Part shown: in pieces, positions 17,118-25,579 of the stretch | How positions within the stretch are numbered: position 1 is the first letter of the stretch | Layout of the letters: each line of letters opens with the position of its first letter | From: Peribacillus asahii | GTDB lineage: Bacteria > Bacillota > Bacilli > Bacillales > DSM-1321 | Length of the DNA stretch: 50,886 bases | Assembly: GCF_003570725.1 (NCBI RefSeq) | Contig: NZ_QWVS01000041.1 | Location: forward strand, 1 to 50,886 | Direction: 5' to 3' | The notes under the pieces: model-generated | The model's database searches: none | Told to the model about the DNA's origin: nothing | The model's input: the letters and a program-made list of their open reading frames with translations, nothing else | Translations under genes and position numbers: made by a program

Positions 17118-19091
17118 GTGGCAAAGAACAGCAAAACAATTGAGTATAACGATGATGCAATTCAGGTACTGGAAGGATTAGAGGCGGTTAGAAAACGTCC
17201 TGGTATGTATATCGGCAGTACAGATGTAAGAGGACTTCATCATTTAGTATACGAGATTGTGGATAACTCCGTAGATGAAGCGTTAGCAGGTTTCGGAGAT
17301 CACATAATAGTCAAAATACATAAAGATAACAGTATCAGTGTGACAGATAAAGGACGCGGTATGCCTACAGGAATGCACAAGCTTGGCAAGCCTACCCCAG
17401 AAGTTATTTTAACGATTCTCCATGCTGGTGGAAAATTTGGTCAAGGTGGGTATAAAACGAGCGGTGGCCTGCATGGTGTAGGTGCTTCAGTTGTTAATGC
17501 TTTGTCAGAATGGCTTGTCGTTACAATTAAGCGAGATGGCTATGTTTATGAGCAGCGTTTCGTAAATGGCGGGAAACCAGAGACGACGTTAGAGAAGATT
17601 GGGAAAACGAATCAAACAGGGACAAAAATACATTTCAAACCGGATGCTTCGATTTTTTCAGTTACAACTTTTAACTATCAAACATTAAGTGAACGACTTC
17701 GAGAATCTGCTTTTCTATTAAAAGGAATGAAGATTGAGCTTATTGATGAACGACATGACCAGCAAGAGCTATTTCATTACGAAAATGGCATCGAAGCGTT
17801 TGTAACGTATCTAAATGAAGAAAAAGATTCGCTGCATACGGTTGTCAGCTTTGATGGTAAGCAAAATGGTATCGAATTAGATTTTGCTTTTCAGTTTAAT
17901 GACGGGTATTCTGAAAATATTTTAAGCTTTGTAAATAACGTTCGGACAAAAGATGGCGGTACACATGAAATTGGTGCCAAAACCGCGATGACTCGTGCTT
18001 TTAACGACTATGCACGTAAGACAGGCCTGTTAAAAGAAAAAGATAAAAATCTAGAGGGTACAGATATTCGAGAAGGTTTATCAGCGATTATTTCCGTTCG
18101 GATTCCCGAGGAGCTGCTGCAATTTGAAGGACAAACGAAGAGTAAGCTTGGTACAAGTGAGGCTCGTTCAGCTGTAGATGCGATTGTGTCTGAACATTTA
18201 GCGTACTTTTTTGAAGAGGATCCGACTACAAGCACCTTGCTCATTAAAAAAGCAATTAAAGCGTTTCAGGCTCGTGAAGCAGCGCGAAAGGCACGGGAAG
18301 ATGCTCGAAGTGGAAAGAAACGAAAAAAATCAGATGCAATTTTATCTGGTAAATTAACACCAGCTCAATCGAAAAACCCAGATAAAAATGAATTATATCT
18401 TGTCGAGGGGGATTCAGCTGGGGGTTCAGCGAAGCAAGGTCGGGATCGTCGTTTTCAGGCTGTATTACCGCTTAGAGGAAAAGTGATTAATACTGAAAAG
18501 GCGAAACTTGCGGATGTATTTAAAAATGAAGAAATTAATACGATTATTCATGCGATTGGCGCAGGAGTTGGGCCAGAATTTAATGTGAGCGATACGAATT
18601 ACGATAAAGTAGTTATTATGACAGATGCCGATACAGATGGAGCGCATATTCAAGTGTTGCTATTAACTTTTTTCTACCGGTATATGAAGCCGCTTATCGA
18701 AGCGGGAAAAGTATTTATTGCCTTGCCGCCCCTTTATAAGGTGAGCAAAGGGAGTGGGAAAAAAGAAATCCTTGAATATGCGTGGAGCGACGAAGAATTG
18801 CAAGCCGCTATCCAAAAAGTAGGGAAAGGTTATACGATCCAGCGCTACAAAGGTCTCGGTGAAATGAATGCCGACCAACTATGGGATACGACGATGAATC
18901 CAGAAACGAGAACGTTAATCCGAGTAAAAATTGATGATGGTGCACGAGCGGAAAGACGCGTGACGACGTTAATGGGTGATAAAGTAGAACCGCGCCGAAA
19001 ATGGATCGAGTCGAATGTTGCTTTTGGTCTCGAAGAAGAATCGAATATATTAGATAACGAAAATATGTCGATTGCAGAGGGGGCTGAATAA
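17118..19091 (+). CDS. parE: ParE, topoisomerase IV subunit B
   Basis: A 657-residue type II topoisomerase ATPase subunit that decatenates chromosomes together with ParC. GHKL ATPase motifs: VDNSVDEALAG and GGLHGVGASVVNALS. TOPRIM motifs: VEGDSAGGSAKQGRDR and MTDADTDGAHI; then QRYKGLGEMN. GTG 17118 is the start because AAAGGGG lies about 9 bases upstream; the open frame to 17073 lacks support. Only 2 bases separate it from parC, so they are cotranscribed. ParE rather than GyrB is assigned from the length and the parE-parC pair. Confidence 0.95.
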   Translation: MAKNSKTIEYNDDAIQVLEGLEAVRKRPGMYIGSTDVRGLHHLVYEIVDNSVDEALAGFGDHIIVKIHKDNSISVTDKGRGMPTGMHKLGKPTPEVILTILHAGGKFGQGGYKTSGGLHGVGASVVNALSEWLVVTIKRDGYVYEQRFVNGGKPETTLEKIGKTNQTGTKIHFKPDASIFSVTTFNYQTLSERLRESAFLLKGMKIELIDERHDQQELFHYENGIEAFVTYLNEEKDSLHTVVSFDGKQNGIELDFAFQFNDGYSENILSFVNNVRTKDGGTHEIGAKTAMTRAFNDYARKTGLLKEKDKNLEGTDIREGLSAIISVRIPEELLQFEGQTKSKLGTSEARSAVDAIVSEHLAYFFEEDPTTSTLLIKKAIKAFQAREAARKAREDARSGKKRKKSDAILSGKLTPAQSKNPDKNELYLVEGDSAGGSAKQGRDRRFQAVLPLRGKVINTEKAKLADVFKNEEINTIIHAIGAGVGPEFNVSDTNYDKVVIMTDADTDGAHIQVLLLTFFYRYMKPLIEAGKVFIALPPLYKVSKGSGKKEILEYAWSDEELQAAIQKVGKGYTIQRYKGLGEMNADQLWDTTMNPETRTLIRVKIDDGARAERRVTTLMGDKVEPRRKWIESNVAFGLEEESNILDNENMSIAEGAE

Positions 19092-19093
19092 AG

Positions 19094-21538
19094 ATGGCAT
19101 CAGAAGAAAGATTTCGTGATTTACCGTTAGAAGAAGTAATTGGGGACCGTTTTGGACGGTACAGTAAATATATTATTCAAGATCGAGCGCTTCCAGATGC
19201 ACGCGATGGTTTAAAGCCAGTACAGCGCCGAATTTTATATGCAATGCATGTAGAAGGAAATGTACATGATAAAGCGTATCGTAAAGCAGCTAAAACAGTC
19301 GGAAATGTAATCGGGAATTATCATCCGCATGGTGATAGCTCGGTTTATGAAGCGATGGTAAGAATGAGTCAAGACTGGAAGCTGCGTAATGTAATGGTAC
19401 AAATGCATGGAAATAACGGAAGTATTGACGGGGATCCGCCAGCTGCGATGCGTTATACGGAAGCAAGATTATCTGCGATAGCTTCTGAGCTGCTCCGTGA
19501 TATTGAAAAACGGACCGTTGATTTTGTTCCAAATTTCGATGATACATCAGAAGAGCCTGTCGTTCTGCCGGCGATGTTTCCGAATTTGCTTGTGAATGGT
19601 TCGACGGGAATATCCGCTGGATATGCAACGGATATTCCGCCGCATCAACTAGGTGAGGTTATTGATGCAACGATTATGAGAATTGATCATCCAGAAGCAA
19701 CGGTTTCTGAATTAATGACGGTGATAAAAGGACCGGATTTTCCCACTGGCGGTATTATTCAAGGGATTGATGGCATTAAAAAAGCATATGAAACTGGTAA
19801 AGGAAAAATTATAATTCGCTGTAAAGCTGAAATTGAAAGCATTCGAGGAGGCAAAGAGCAAATTGTTATAACCGAAATACCTTATGATGTGAATAAAGCC
19901 AATCTTGTGAAGAAAATCGATGAATTTCGTTTAGATCGAAAAGTGGAAGGAATTGCAGAAGTTCGTGATGAAACCGACCGTACAGGACTTCGTATCGTAA
20001 TCGAGTTAAAAAAAGAAGCCGATGCACACGGTGTGCTTAATTATTTATATAAAAACTCAGATTTACAAATTGCTTACAATTTTAATATGGTAGCGATTTA
20101 TAAAAAAAGACCAACTTTAATGAGTCTGCCTAAGCTGCTTGATGCTTATATTGAGCATCGACGGGAAGTAATTATTAATCGTTCGCGCTATGAATTGCAA
20201 AAAGCATATGATCGAGCTCATATTGTTGAAGGACTTATGAAAGCTTTATCTATTTTAGATGAAGTAATCGCAACCATTCGTGCGTCTAAAGATAAACGTG
20301 ATGCAAAAGATAATCTCATTGCGAAATTTGCTTTTACTGAAGCGCAAGCGGAAGCTATTGTTTCTCTGCAACTATACCGATTAACGAATACTGATATTAC
20401 AGCACTTGAAAAAGAGGCGGCTGAGCTTAACACAAAAATTGCTGAGCTTACAAAAATTCTTGAGAGCGGCAAAGCGCTTATGCAAGTGATAAAAAAAGAA
20501 CTGAAAGCAATTAAAAAAGATTATAACGATACACGCTTATCGAAAATTGAAGAAGAGATTGAAGAAATTAAAATTAATCTTGAAGTGTTAATAGCTAGTG
20601 AAGATGTCGTTGTGACTCTCACAAAAGAAGGGTATGTAAAACGAACTTCTCTACGGTCATATGCGGCATCAGGTGGACAAGACTTTGGAATGAAAGATTC
20701 AGATCGTTTACTGCAAAAGCTGGAAATGAATACGACAGACGTTGTTCTGTTGTTTACGAATAAAGGGAATTACCTGTATTGCCCAGTTCATCAACTACCT
20801 GATATAAGGTGGAAGGAAACAGGACAGCATGTAGCGAATATTATCCCGATTGATCGTGATGAACATGTAATCAAAGCGATACCAGTTAAAGATTTTGAAG
20901 AGCCACGCTTTTTATTACTTGCCACTCGAAACGGTATGGTGAAGAGAACAGAGCTCGCTTCCTTTAAAGCGCAGCGTTATTCTAAGCCGTTAGTAGCGAT
21001 GAATGTAAAAGGAGAAGACGAGATTGTCGATGTTCATCTAACGGATGGAAGTTTGGATGTATTCTTCATGACTCATCATGGATTAGCGCTATGGTACGAT
21101 GAAGAAGAAGTGAACATTGTTGGTCCGCGAGCTGCAGGAGTAAAAGGGATTAACTTGAAGGAAGAGGATTTTGTTGTCGGAATGAAAGTGTTAGGAAAGG
21201 ATACGGAAGAAGCGATTGCTATCGTCACACAACGTGGATCAGTGAAGCAGATGAAGCTGTCTGAGTTTGAAAAAACATCGCGAGCAAAGCGAGGCGTTGT
21301 TGTATTAAGAGAGTTAAAGGCCCATCCACATCGGGTTATCGGCTTTGAAATGGTGACAAAATCAGATTGTCTTTCGATTCTTTCTGAGAAAGGGAAGCTT
21401 GAAACGGTCCAAGTAGCTTCATTAAAATATTCCGATCGTTATACAAATGGTTCATTTATTTTAGACGAAAGTGAAAGTGGACAAGCGAAAGAAATATGGA
21501 AAAACTTAATCGAGGAAGTAGATAAAAGCATACATTAA
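19094..21538 (+). CDS. parC: ParC, topoisomerase IV subunit A
   Basis: An 814-residue breakage-reunion subunit. The catalytic tyrosine is Tyr121 in PPAAMRYTEARLS. The quinolone-determining segment NYHPHGDSSVYEAM (residues about 75-87) carries the usual sensitive residues Ser82 and Glu86, equivalent to GrlA Ser80/Glu84. A long coiled-coil tower (about 430-500) and a C-terminal beta-pinwheel (about 500-800) follow. The GyrA-type GQRGGKG box is not seen, which supports ParC. GGGGG (19079-19083) lies just inside the 3' end of parE. A terminator follows. Confidence 0.95.
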   Translation: MASEERFRDLPLEEVIGDRFGRYSKYIIQDRALPDARDGLKPVQRRILYAMHVEGNVHDKAYRKAAKTVGNVIGNYHPHGDSSVYEAMVRMSQDWKLRNVMVQMHGNNGSIDGDPPAAMRYTEARLSAIASELLRDIEKRTVDFVPNFDDTSEEPVVLPAMFPNLLVNGSTGISAGYATDIPPHQLGEVIDATIMRIDHPEATVSELMTVIKGPDFPTGGIIQGIDGIKKAYETGKGKIIIRCKAEIESIRGGKEQIVITEIPYDVNKANLVKKIDEFRLDRKVEGIAEVRDETDRTGLRIVIELKKEADAHGVLNYLYKNSDLQIAYNFNMVAIYKKRPTLMSLPKLLDAYIEHRREVIINRSRYELQKAYDRAHIVEGLMKALSILDEVIATIRASKDKRDAKDNLIAKFAFTEAQAEAIVSLQLYRLTNTDITALEKEAAELNTKIAELTKILESGKALMQVIKKELKAIKKDYNDTRLSKIEEEIEEIKINLEVLIASEDVVVTLTKEGYVKRTSLRSYAASGGQDFGMKDSDRLLQKLEMNTTDVVLLFTNKGNYLYCPVHQLPDIRWKETGQHVANIIPIDRDEHVIKAIPVKDFEEPRFLLLATRNGMVKRTELASFKAQRYSKPLVAMNVKGEDEIVDVHLTDGSLDVFFMTHHGLALWYDEEEVNIVGPRAAGVKGINLKEEDFVVGMKVLGKDTEEAIAIVTQRGSVKQMKLSEFEKTSRAKRGVVVLRELKAHPHRVIGFEMVTKSDCLSILSEKGKLETVQVASLKYSDRYTNGSFILDESESGQAKEIWKNLIEEVDKSIH

Positions 21539-21545
21539 ACGAAAA

Positions 21546-21577
21546 AAATCCGTTCATCATAAGTGAACGGATTTTTC
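21546..21577 (+). terminator. Terminator of parE-parC
   Basis: AAATCCGTTCA pairs with TGAACGGATTT around TCATAAG, followed by TTCTC. Confidence 0.85.
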
Positions 21578-21674
21578 TCGTTTATAGAACAGTAATATAG
21601 TAATCTCTACGTGTAAAGGAATTCTAGGAGGGCGTTATTGGTATGAGTATAGGTCATTGGAGTCAAGTTTGATA

Positions 21675-21866
21675 TTATTTTATAAACAGATTCGATTGGA
21701 TTTTCTTTAATATACGTCTGCTTTGTGCATAATCCTGTTCGCGTGCTTCCTCAACTTTCAAGCGCTCATCAAGCTTTCGGCTATATTCAGCATAACCAAT
21801 TCCATGAGCTTGAAACATAGCCTTTTCCATTTCTGCCGTGTACAGTAAAGCGAGAGTTTTGATAAA
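21675..21866 (-). pseudogene. Possible decayed small gene after parC
   Basis: A minus-strand frame reads about 60 residues of a plausible helical, charged protein (EMEKAMFQAHGIGYAEYSRK, then DERLKVEEAREQDYAQSRR) and ends at TAA 21677-21675. AAAGGATTGATT, a good ribosome site with a start-like TTG, precedes it but in another frame, and a TGA closes the good frame just upstream. The pattern suggests a small frameshift near 21860-21880. I do not recognise the family. Translation from the internal ATG at 21830 is the alternative. Confidence 0.35.
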
Positions 21867-22042
21867 GAATCAATCCTTTCCGAAATAATTTCCTTCTTAA
21901 TCGTATCATTGATTAGGAACAGCCACAAAGTGGTTCTCGTTCGCTATTAGAGGAGATTAGCGCTTCTATACGCCTGTATAACACTCATTGCTCACAGACG
22001 CCAAATCCCTACTATTTCCTTTGTTTTCCTTTCCTTTCCGTA

Positions 22043-22097
22043 CATCTAGTATTTTAAGAATGAACTCGCTAGAATACAAATTTTAAAATCCTAGATG
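22043..22097. repeat. Inverted repeat of unknown role
   Basis: CATCTAGTATTTTAA and its near-complement (TTTTAAAATCCTAGATG) flank about 25 bases. GCTAGAATAC occurs inside it and again near 22131. It lies in the 700-base decayed gap after parC. Confidence 0.4.
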
Positions 22098-22250
22098 CGA
22101 AATGGCGTTTATATATTTAAAAATTAACCTTGCTAGAATACATTAATTAAAAATAGTTAGTAATATATATTATCCAATTATTGGTGTAAATTCTCTTGGC
22201 AGCTCATTAAATATTTTCCTTTTCTCGGGAAATACTATGAAGGAATTAAA

Positions 22251-22630
22251 ATGGAAAGGGCGAGACAAAGAGAATGGATCATGTATAAATTGCTGGGCAA
22301 TGTTCAGAACGAATATGGCTGTTCAGATTATTTTCGCGACCATTGGGTTGGGGCTTTTACCTCATTTGTATTAATTTCGAATGTTTATGCTTTTGAAGGC
22401 ACACCAGTTGTTTTTTTGTTTTGAAAATGCCCTATGGGCGGCTTTTTATCCAATCTTTTTAGTAACAGCGGGACATACGGCATTAACAGCATATGCGACA
22501 GGTGCTTTTGTCATTGCAGCTTTTAAAATATTGAAAAATCCATTACTTCTTTTCGAGCGGTATGTATGTCGGCTTTGCGATTTTAGTGCCGGGTTTCTAT
22601 TATTTTTGGTCTATCTAAATGAAGGATCAA
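22251..22630 (+). pseudogene. Cytochrome bd oxidase subunit I-like remnant
   Basis: Pieces in different frames resemble CydA/YthA. First VQIIFATIGLGLLPH (22315-22370) matches the first haem-binding helix region. Then ISNVYAFEGTPV (22370-22410) matches the ...NAFMNTP segment. Then WAAFYPIFLVTAGHTALTAY followed by ATGAFVIAAF and KILKNP (22435-22545) matches the helix after the Q-loop border. A last piece, VGFAILVPGFYYFW (22566-22611), is membranous. Large internal parts are missing and at least two frame changes occur. The family assignment is from pattern recognition, not alignment. Confidence 0.5.
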
Positions 22631-22681
22631 TGAAAACAATAAAAAAGAAACACATCTCACAATCGTAAGGAGCGGTTGAGA

Positions 22682-23446
22682 ATGAAAGGTCATTTTTTAC
22701 ATGTATTAAAATATGCTGTATTGGTCATTTCTGTTTGTTTAAGCTATCAAGCTGTTGAAGCCCATGATAAAGAGTTTAAGTCAAATGAGTTTTATGAGGC
22801 AATGAAGCGAGATGTTACCGGTGATAAAAAAATTGATACCATTGAGGTAAGAGGTACACCAAGCGAAAAAAATCGTCATCTTTTAACGAAAATGGAACTT
22901 GTAGTGGAAAGCAACCGCAAAAGGATGGCTATTCCCCTTGAAGCAGGATATAAACCGAAGCTCGCTCTTGCTGATTTTAATAAAGATGGTGTGCAGGACG
23001 TCTTTGTTTCTTTTCAAAAACAGAATAAATCTGAATTATTTCATCAAATTTATTCTTTTGACAAAGGACAAGTAGCAAATATAGAGGTACCGCCGTCTGT
23101 TCCTGTTACAGCTCAATTTCAAGACTATTATATGGCAGACATTACTATCGAGGGGCAAAAGCCAGTTCGGGTGGATATTAGCAGTCATAGACAGGTGTAT
23201 GAAGAGTTAGGGATTTATCAAAATGGAAAATTAAATGAAGCTACGGAGTTAATTATTCATCCTTATTTCGAATTAACAGTACGCTCTCAATTTGGACGCG
23301 GAAAGGGCTTGACGGGAAAACAGTTAGTAAAAGGAATTGAGGGAGAAGAAGCTATTGCGACGATTTCTTCAGTGTGGTCATTTCAAGATGGGGCCTGGAA
23401 ACTCATTAAAGCAAATGTTAAACCGTTAAAGAAAATAAAGAATTGA
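22682..23446 (+). CDS. Secreted protein with a calcium-binding-like FG-GAP motif
   Basis: A 254-residue protein with an N-terminal signal sequence (residues about 5-27, ending near AVEAHD). DVTGDKKIDTIEV (near 45) and LADFNKDGVQDVFVSF (near 96) are DxNxDGxxD loops of the FG-GAP/VCBS type and probably bind Ca2+. The remainder is beta-rich. Function is unknown. AAGGAG lies 8-9 bases before the ATG at 22682; the in-frame TTG at 22676 is too close. A weak terminator (23450-23476) follows. It immediately follows the cytochrome bd remnant, so its original operon may be gone. Confidence 0.7.
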   Translation: MKGHFLHVLKYAVLVISVCLSYQAVEAHDKEFKSNEFYEAMKRDVTGDKKIDTIEVRGTPSEKNRHLLTKMELVVESNRKRMAIPLEAGYKPKLALADFNKDGVQDVFVSFQKQNKSELFHQIYSFDKGQVANIEVPPSVPVTAQFQDYYMADITIEGQKPVRVDISSHRQVYEELGIYQNGKLNEATELIIHPYFELTVRSQFGRGKGLTGKQLVKGIEGEEAIATISSVWSFQDGAWKLIKANVKPLKKIKN

Positions 23447-23449
23447 TAA

Positions 23450-23476
23450 AAGCTCGTCTATTTGATGAGTTTTTTC
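23450..23476 (+). terminator. Weak terminator after the secreted protein
   Basis: CTCGTC pairs with GATGAG (one wobble) around TATTT, followed by six Ts. Confidence 0.55.
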
Positions 23477-23652
23477 TGTTTGCACTGAATTAATCTTATT
23501 GTTGGTTAAGTGATTTCTTAGCTAAAATAAGCCAAAAATCAACAATCTTATATAAAATAAATAAAATTCCAAATTTTTGAATAGAAAAATATTGTAATAT
23601 TTTTACATAATATGTTAGAATCATATTTAAGTTCAGTTATTCTTATAAATAA

Positions 23653-24324
23653 TTGAATGCTAGAAAATTCAAAAGGAGTGGTTGCTTTACGGAATTAAAG
23701 GACCGAATTATCGAAACGTCGTTAAGACTCTTTGAACGACATGGTTTTCATGGTGTCTCAGTTCAAGAGATTGTGAAGAAAAGCGGTTCGAGCAAAGGCG
23801 GTTTCTATCATCATTTTCAATCAAAAGAGGAACTTCTTTTTGTAATTCATGATTATTTTGCTTCCTATGTATTGACGAAAGCGCAGGAAGCGATGTCATC
23901 AAGTATACGCCCCACAGACAAAATGCAAAGAATTATCCAATCCTTTGTGAAAGCATTTGATCTTTATAAGCCACATATTTCTGTTTTTTATCAAGAAAGC
24001 ATTTATTTAAAACCACCCTATGATCAAGCAATTAAGGAAAAAAGAAAACAATATAAAGAAGCGATATTTTCTATCATTCAAGAAGGAATTGATAAAGGAG
24101 AATTTCGCCCAGAACTGCCTGTTCAAATCACCAGTATGTCGATTTTAGGTATGGTGAACTGGTCTTACAAGTGGTATAAACGGGACGGAGAAAAAACAAT
24201 TGATGAAATTGCTAATATTTATGTCGATTTGATTCTTCATTCGTTATTAACCGATCAGGCAAAACAAGATGCAGCTTTTCAATCTTATTTTTTAAATGAT
24301 CCGCTAGATTCGTATTCTAATTGA
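23653..24324 (+). CDS. TetR-family transcriptional regulator of the isovalerate operon
   Basis: A TetR protein of about 212-223 residues. The N-terminal helix-turn-helix is clear (IIETSLRLFERHGFHGVSVQ then KSGSSKGGFYHHFQSKEELL), followed by an all-helical ligand domain. The only standard start is TTG 23653, which has no ribosome site. A good AAAGGAG (23672-23678) instead points to codon 23689, which is ACG where the family has its initiating Met (ACG-GAA-TTA, TELKDRIIETS). Translation may use ACG, or the ATG may have mutated. It lies 68 bases before the acyl-CoA dehydrogenase and its stop is 22 bases before a palindromic operator. The ligand is probably an acyl-CoA; that is inference. Confidence 0.8.
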   Translation: MNARKFKRSGCFTELKDRIIETSLRLFERHGFHGVSVQEIVKKSGSSKGGFYHHFQSKEELLFVIHDYFASYVLTKAQEAMSSSIRPTDKMQRIIQSFVKAFDLYKPHISVFYQESIYLKPPYDQAIKEKRKQYKEAIFSIIQEGIDKGEFRPELPVQITSMSILGMVNWSYKWYKRDGEKTIDEIANIYVDLILHSLLTDQAKQDAAFQSYFLNDPLDSYSN

Positions 24325-24346
24325 ATGTGCTTTTATGCGGGATAAC

Positions 24347-24366
24347 AAGACCAACTAGTCGGTCTT
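24347..24366 (+). promoter_or_regulatory. Palindromic operator, probably for the TetR protein
   Basis: AAGACCAACTAGTCGGTCTT is a 20-base palindrome with 9 of 10 pairs matching, centred on CTAG, as TetR dimers bind. It lies between the tetR stop and the ribosome site of the acyl-CoA dehydrogenase, so bound repressor would block the catabolic operon. Confidence 0.7.
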
Positions 24367-24392
24367 ACATAAATTACGGGAGGTTTTTGACT

Positions 24393-25532
24393 ATGGATTT
24401 TGATTTAACACAAGAACAAGCCATGATACGTAAGTTAATTCGTGATTTTGCGGAAGGTGAGGTTGCTCCAGGTGCAGATCAAAGGGATCGTACTGGTGAA
24501 TTTCCAAAGGAAATATTCAATCAATTAGCGAAGCTAGGGATGATGGGTCTTCCTTTTCCTGAAGAATATGGTGGTGGTGGTGGAGATACAATCAGCTTTG
24601 CCATTGCTGTAGAAGAGTTAAGTCGAGTATGTGGCTCTACAGGTATTACTTATTCTGCACATATTTCACTAGGGGGAGCTCCTATCCATTTATTTGGCAC
24701 TCATGAGCAAAAGGAGAAATATTTAACACCACTTTGTACAGGGGAGTACTTAGGTGCTTTTGGTTTGACTGAACCTAATGCTGGTTCTGATGCAGGTGGA
24801 ACTCAATCAACAGCAATTCTTAAGGATGGTCAGTGGGTGCTTTCTGGTTCTAAATGTTTTATTACGAATGCAAGCTACGCCAAAAACCTTGCACTTACTG
24901 CAGTAACAGATCGATCAAAAGGAATTAATGGAATTAGTGCGTTTATTGTACCTACTGATGCGCCGGGATTTACTGTAATTAGTAATTATGAAAAGATGGG
25001 ACTTCATTCTTCAAATACAACTGAGTTAGTTTTTGAAAATGTAAGCGTTCCTAGAGAGAATCTCCTTGGTGAAGAAGGCAATGGGTTTAAGCAGTTTTTA
25101 GCTACTCTTGATGGAGGAAGAATTGGAATCGGGGCGATGGCCGTTGGAATTGCACAAGGAGCTTATGAAAAATCGCTTCAGTATGCAAAAGAAAGAAAAC
25201 AATTCGGCAACAGCTTATCTTCATTTCAAGCCATTCAATTCAAGCTGGCTGACATGGCTATGAATATTGAATTAGCTCGTAACATGGTTTATAAAGCAGC
25301 ATGGTTGAAAGATCAAGGAAGAGCATTTAAGAAGGAAGCAGCCATGGCTAAATTGTATGCTTCGGAAATATGCATGAAAGTATGTGATCAAGCGGTACAA
25401 ATCCATGGAGGTTATGGTTATATGAAGGAGTATCAAGTTGAGCGCTTCTTCCGTGACGCGAAGCTTTTAGAGATTGGGGAAGGAACCTCTGAAGTACAAC
25501 GAATGGTTATTGCTAAACAGTTAGGTTGTTAA
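24393..25532 (+). CDS. yngJ: Acyl-CoA dehydrogenase, YngJ-like (isovaleryl-CoA dehydrogenase role)
   Basis: A 379-residue FAD-dependent acyl-CoA dehydrogenase. FAD/substrate segments: FGLTEPNAGSDAGGTQ (near 128), KCFITNA, RKQFGNSLSSFQAIQFKLADM (near 270), HGGYGYMKEYQVERFFRDAK and the terminal EIGEGTSEVQR. It oxidises a short branched acyl-CoA, here probably isovaleryl-CoA, passing electrons to ETF. ATG 24393 has GGGAGG 9 bases upstream; the longer open frame runs through the operator and is rejected. It is the first gene of an operon with the order of B. subtilis yngJ-yngE. The substrate is inferred from the operon. Confidence 0.92.
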   Translation: MDFDLTQEQAMIRKLIRDFAEGEVAPGADQRDRTGEFPKEIFNQLAKLGMMGLPFPEEYGGGGGDTISFAIAVEELSRVCGSTGITYSAHISLGGAPIHLFGTHEQKEKYLTPLCTGEYLGAFGLTEPNAGSDAGGTQSTAILKDGQWVLSGSKCFITNASYAKNLALTAVTDRSKGINGISAFIVPTDAPGFTVISNYEKMGLHSSNTTELVFENVSVPRENLLGEEGNGFKQFLATLDGGRIGIGAMAVGIAQGAYEKSLQYAKERKQFGNSLSSFQAIQFKLADMAMNIELARNMVYKAAWLKDQGRAFKKEAAMAKLYASEICMKVCDQAVQIHGGYGYMKEYQVERFFRDAKLLEIGEGTSEVQRMVIAKQLGC

Positions 25533-25579
25533 TCTTTCCAATAAGATAATTTAAATATAACTTGATGAGGAGGACTTTA

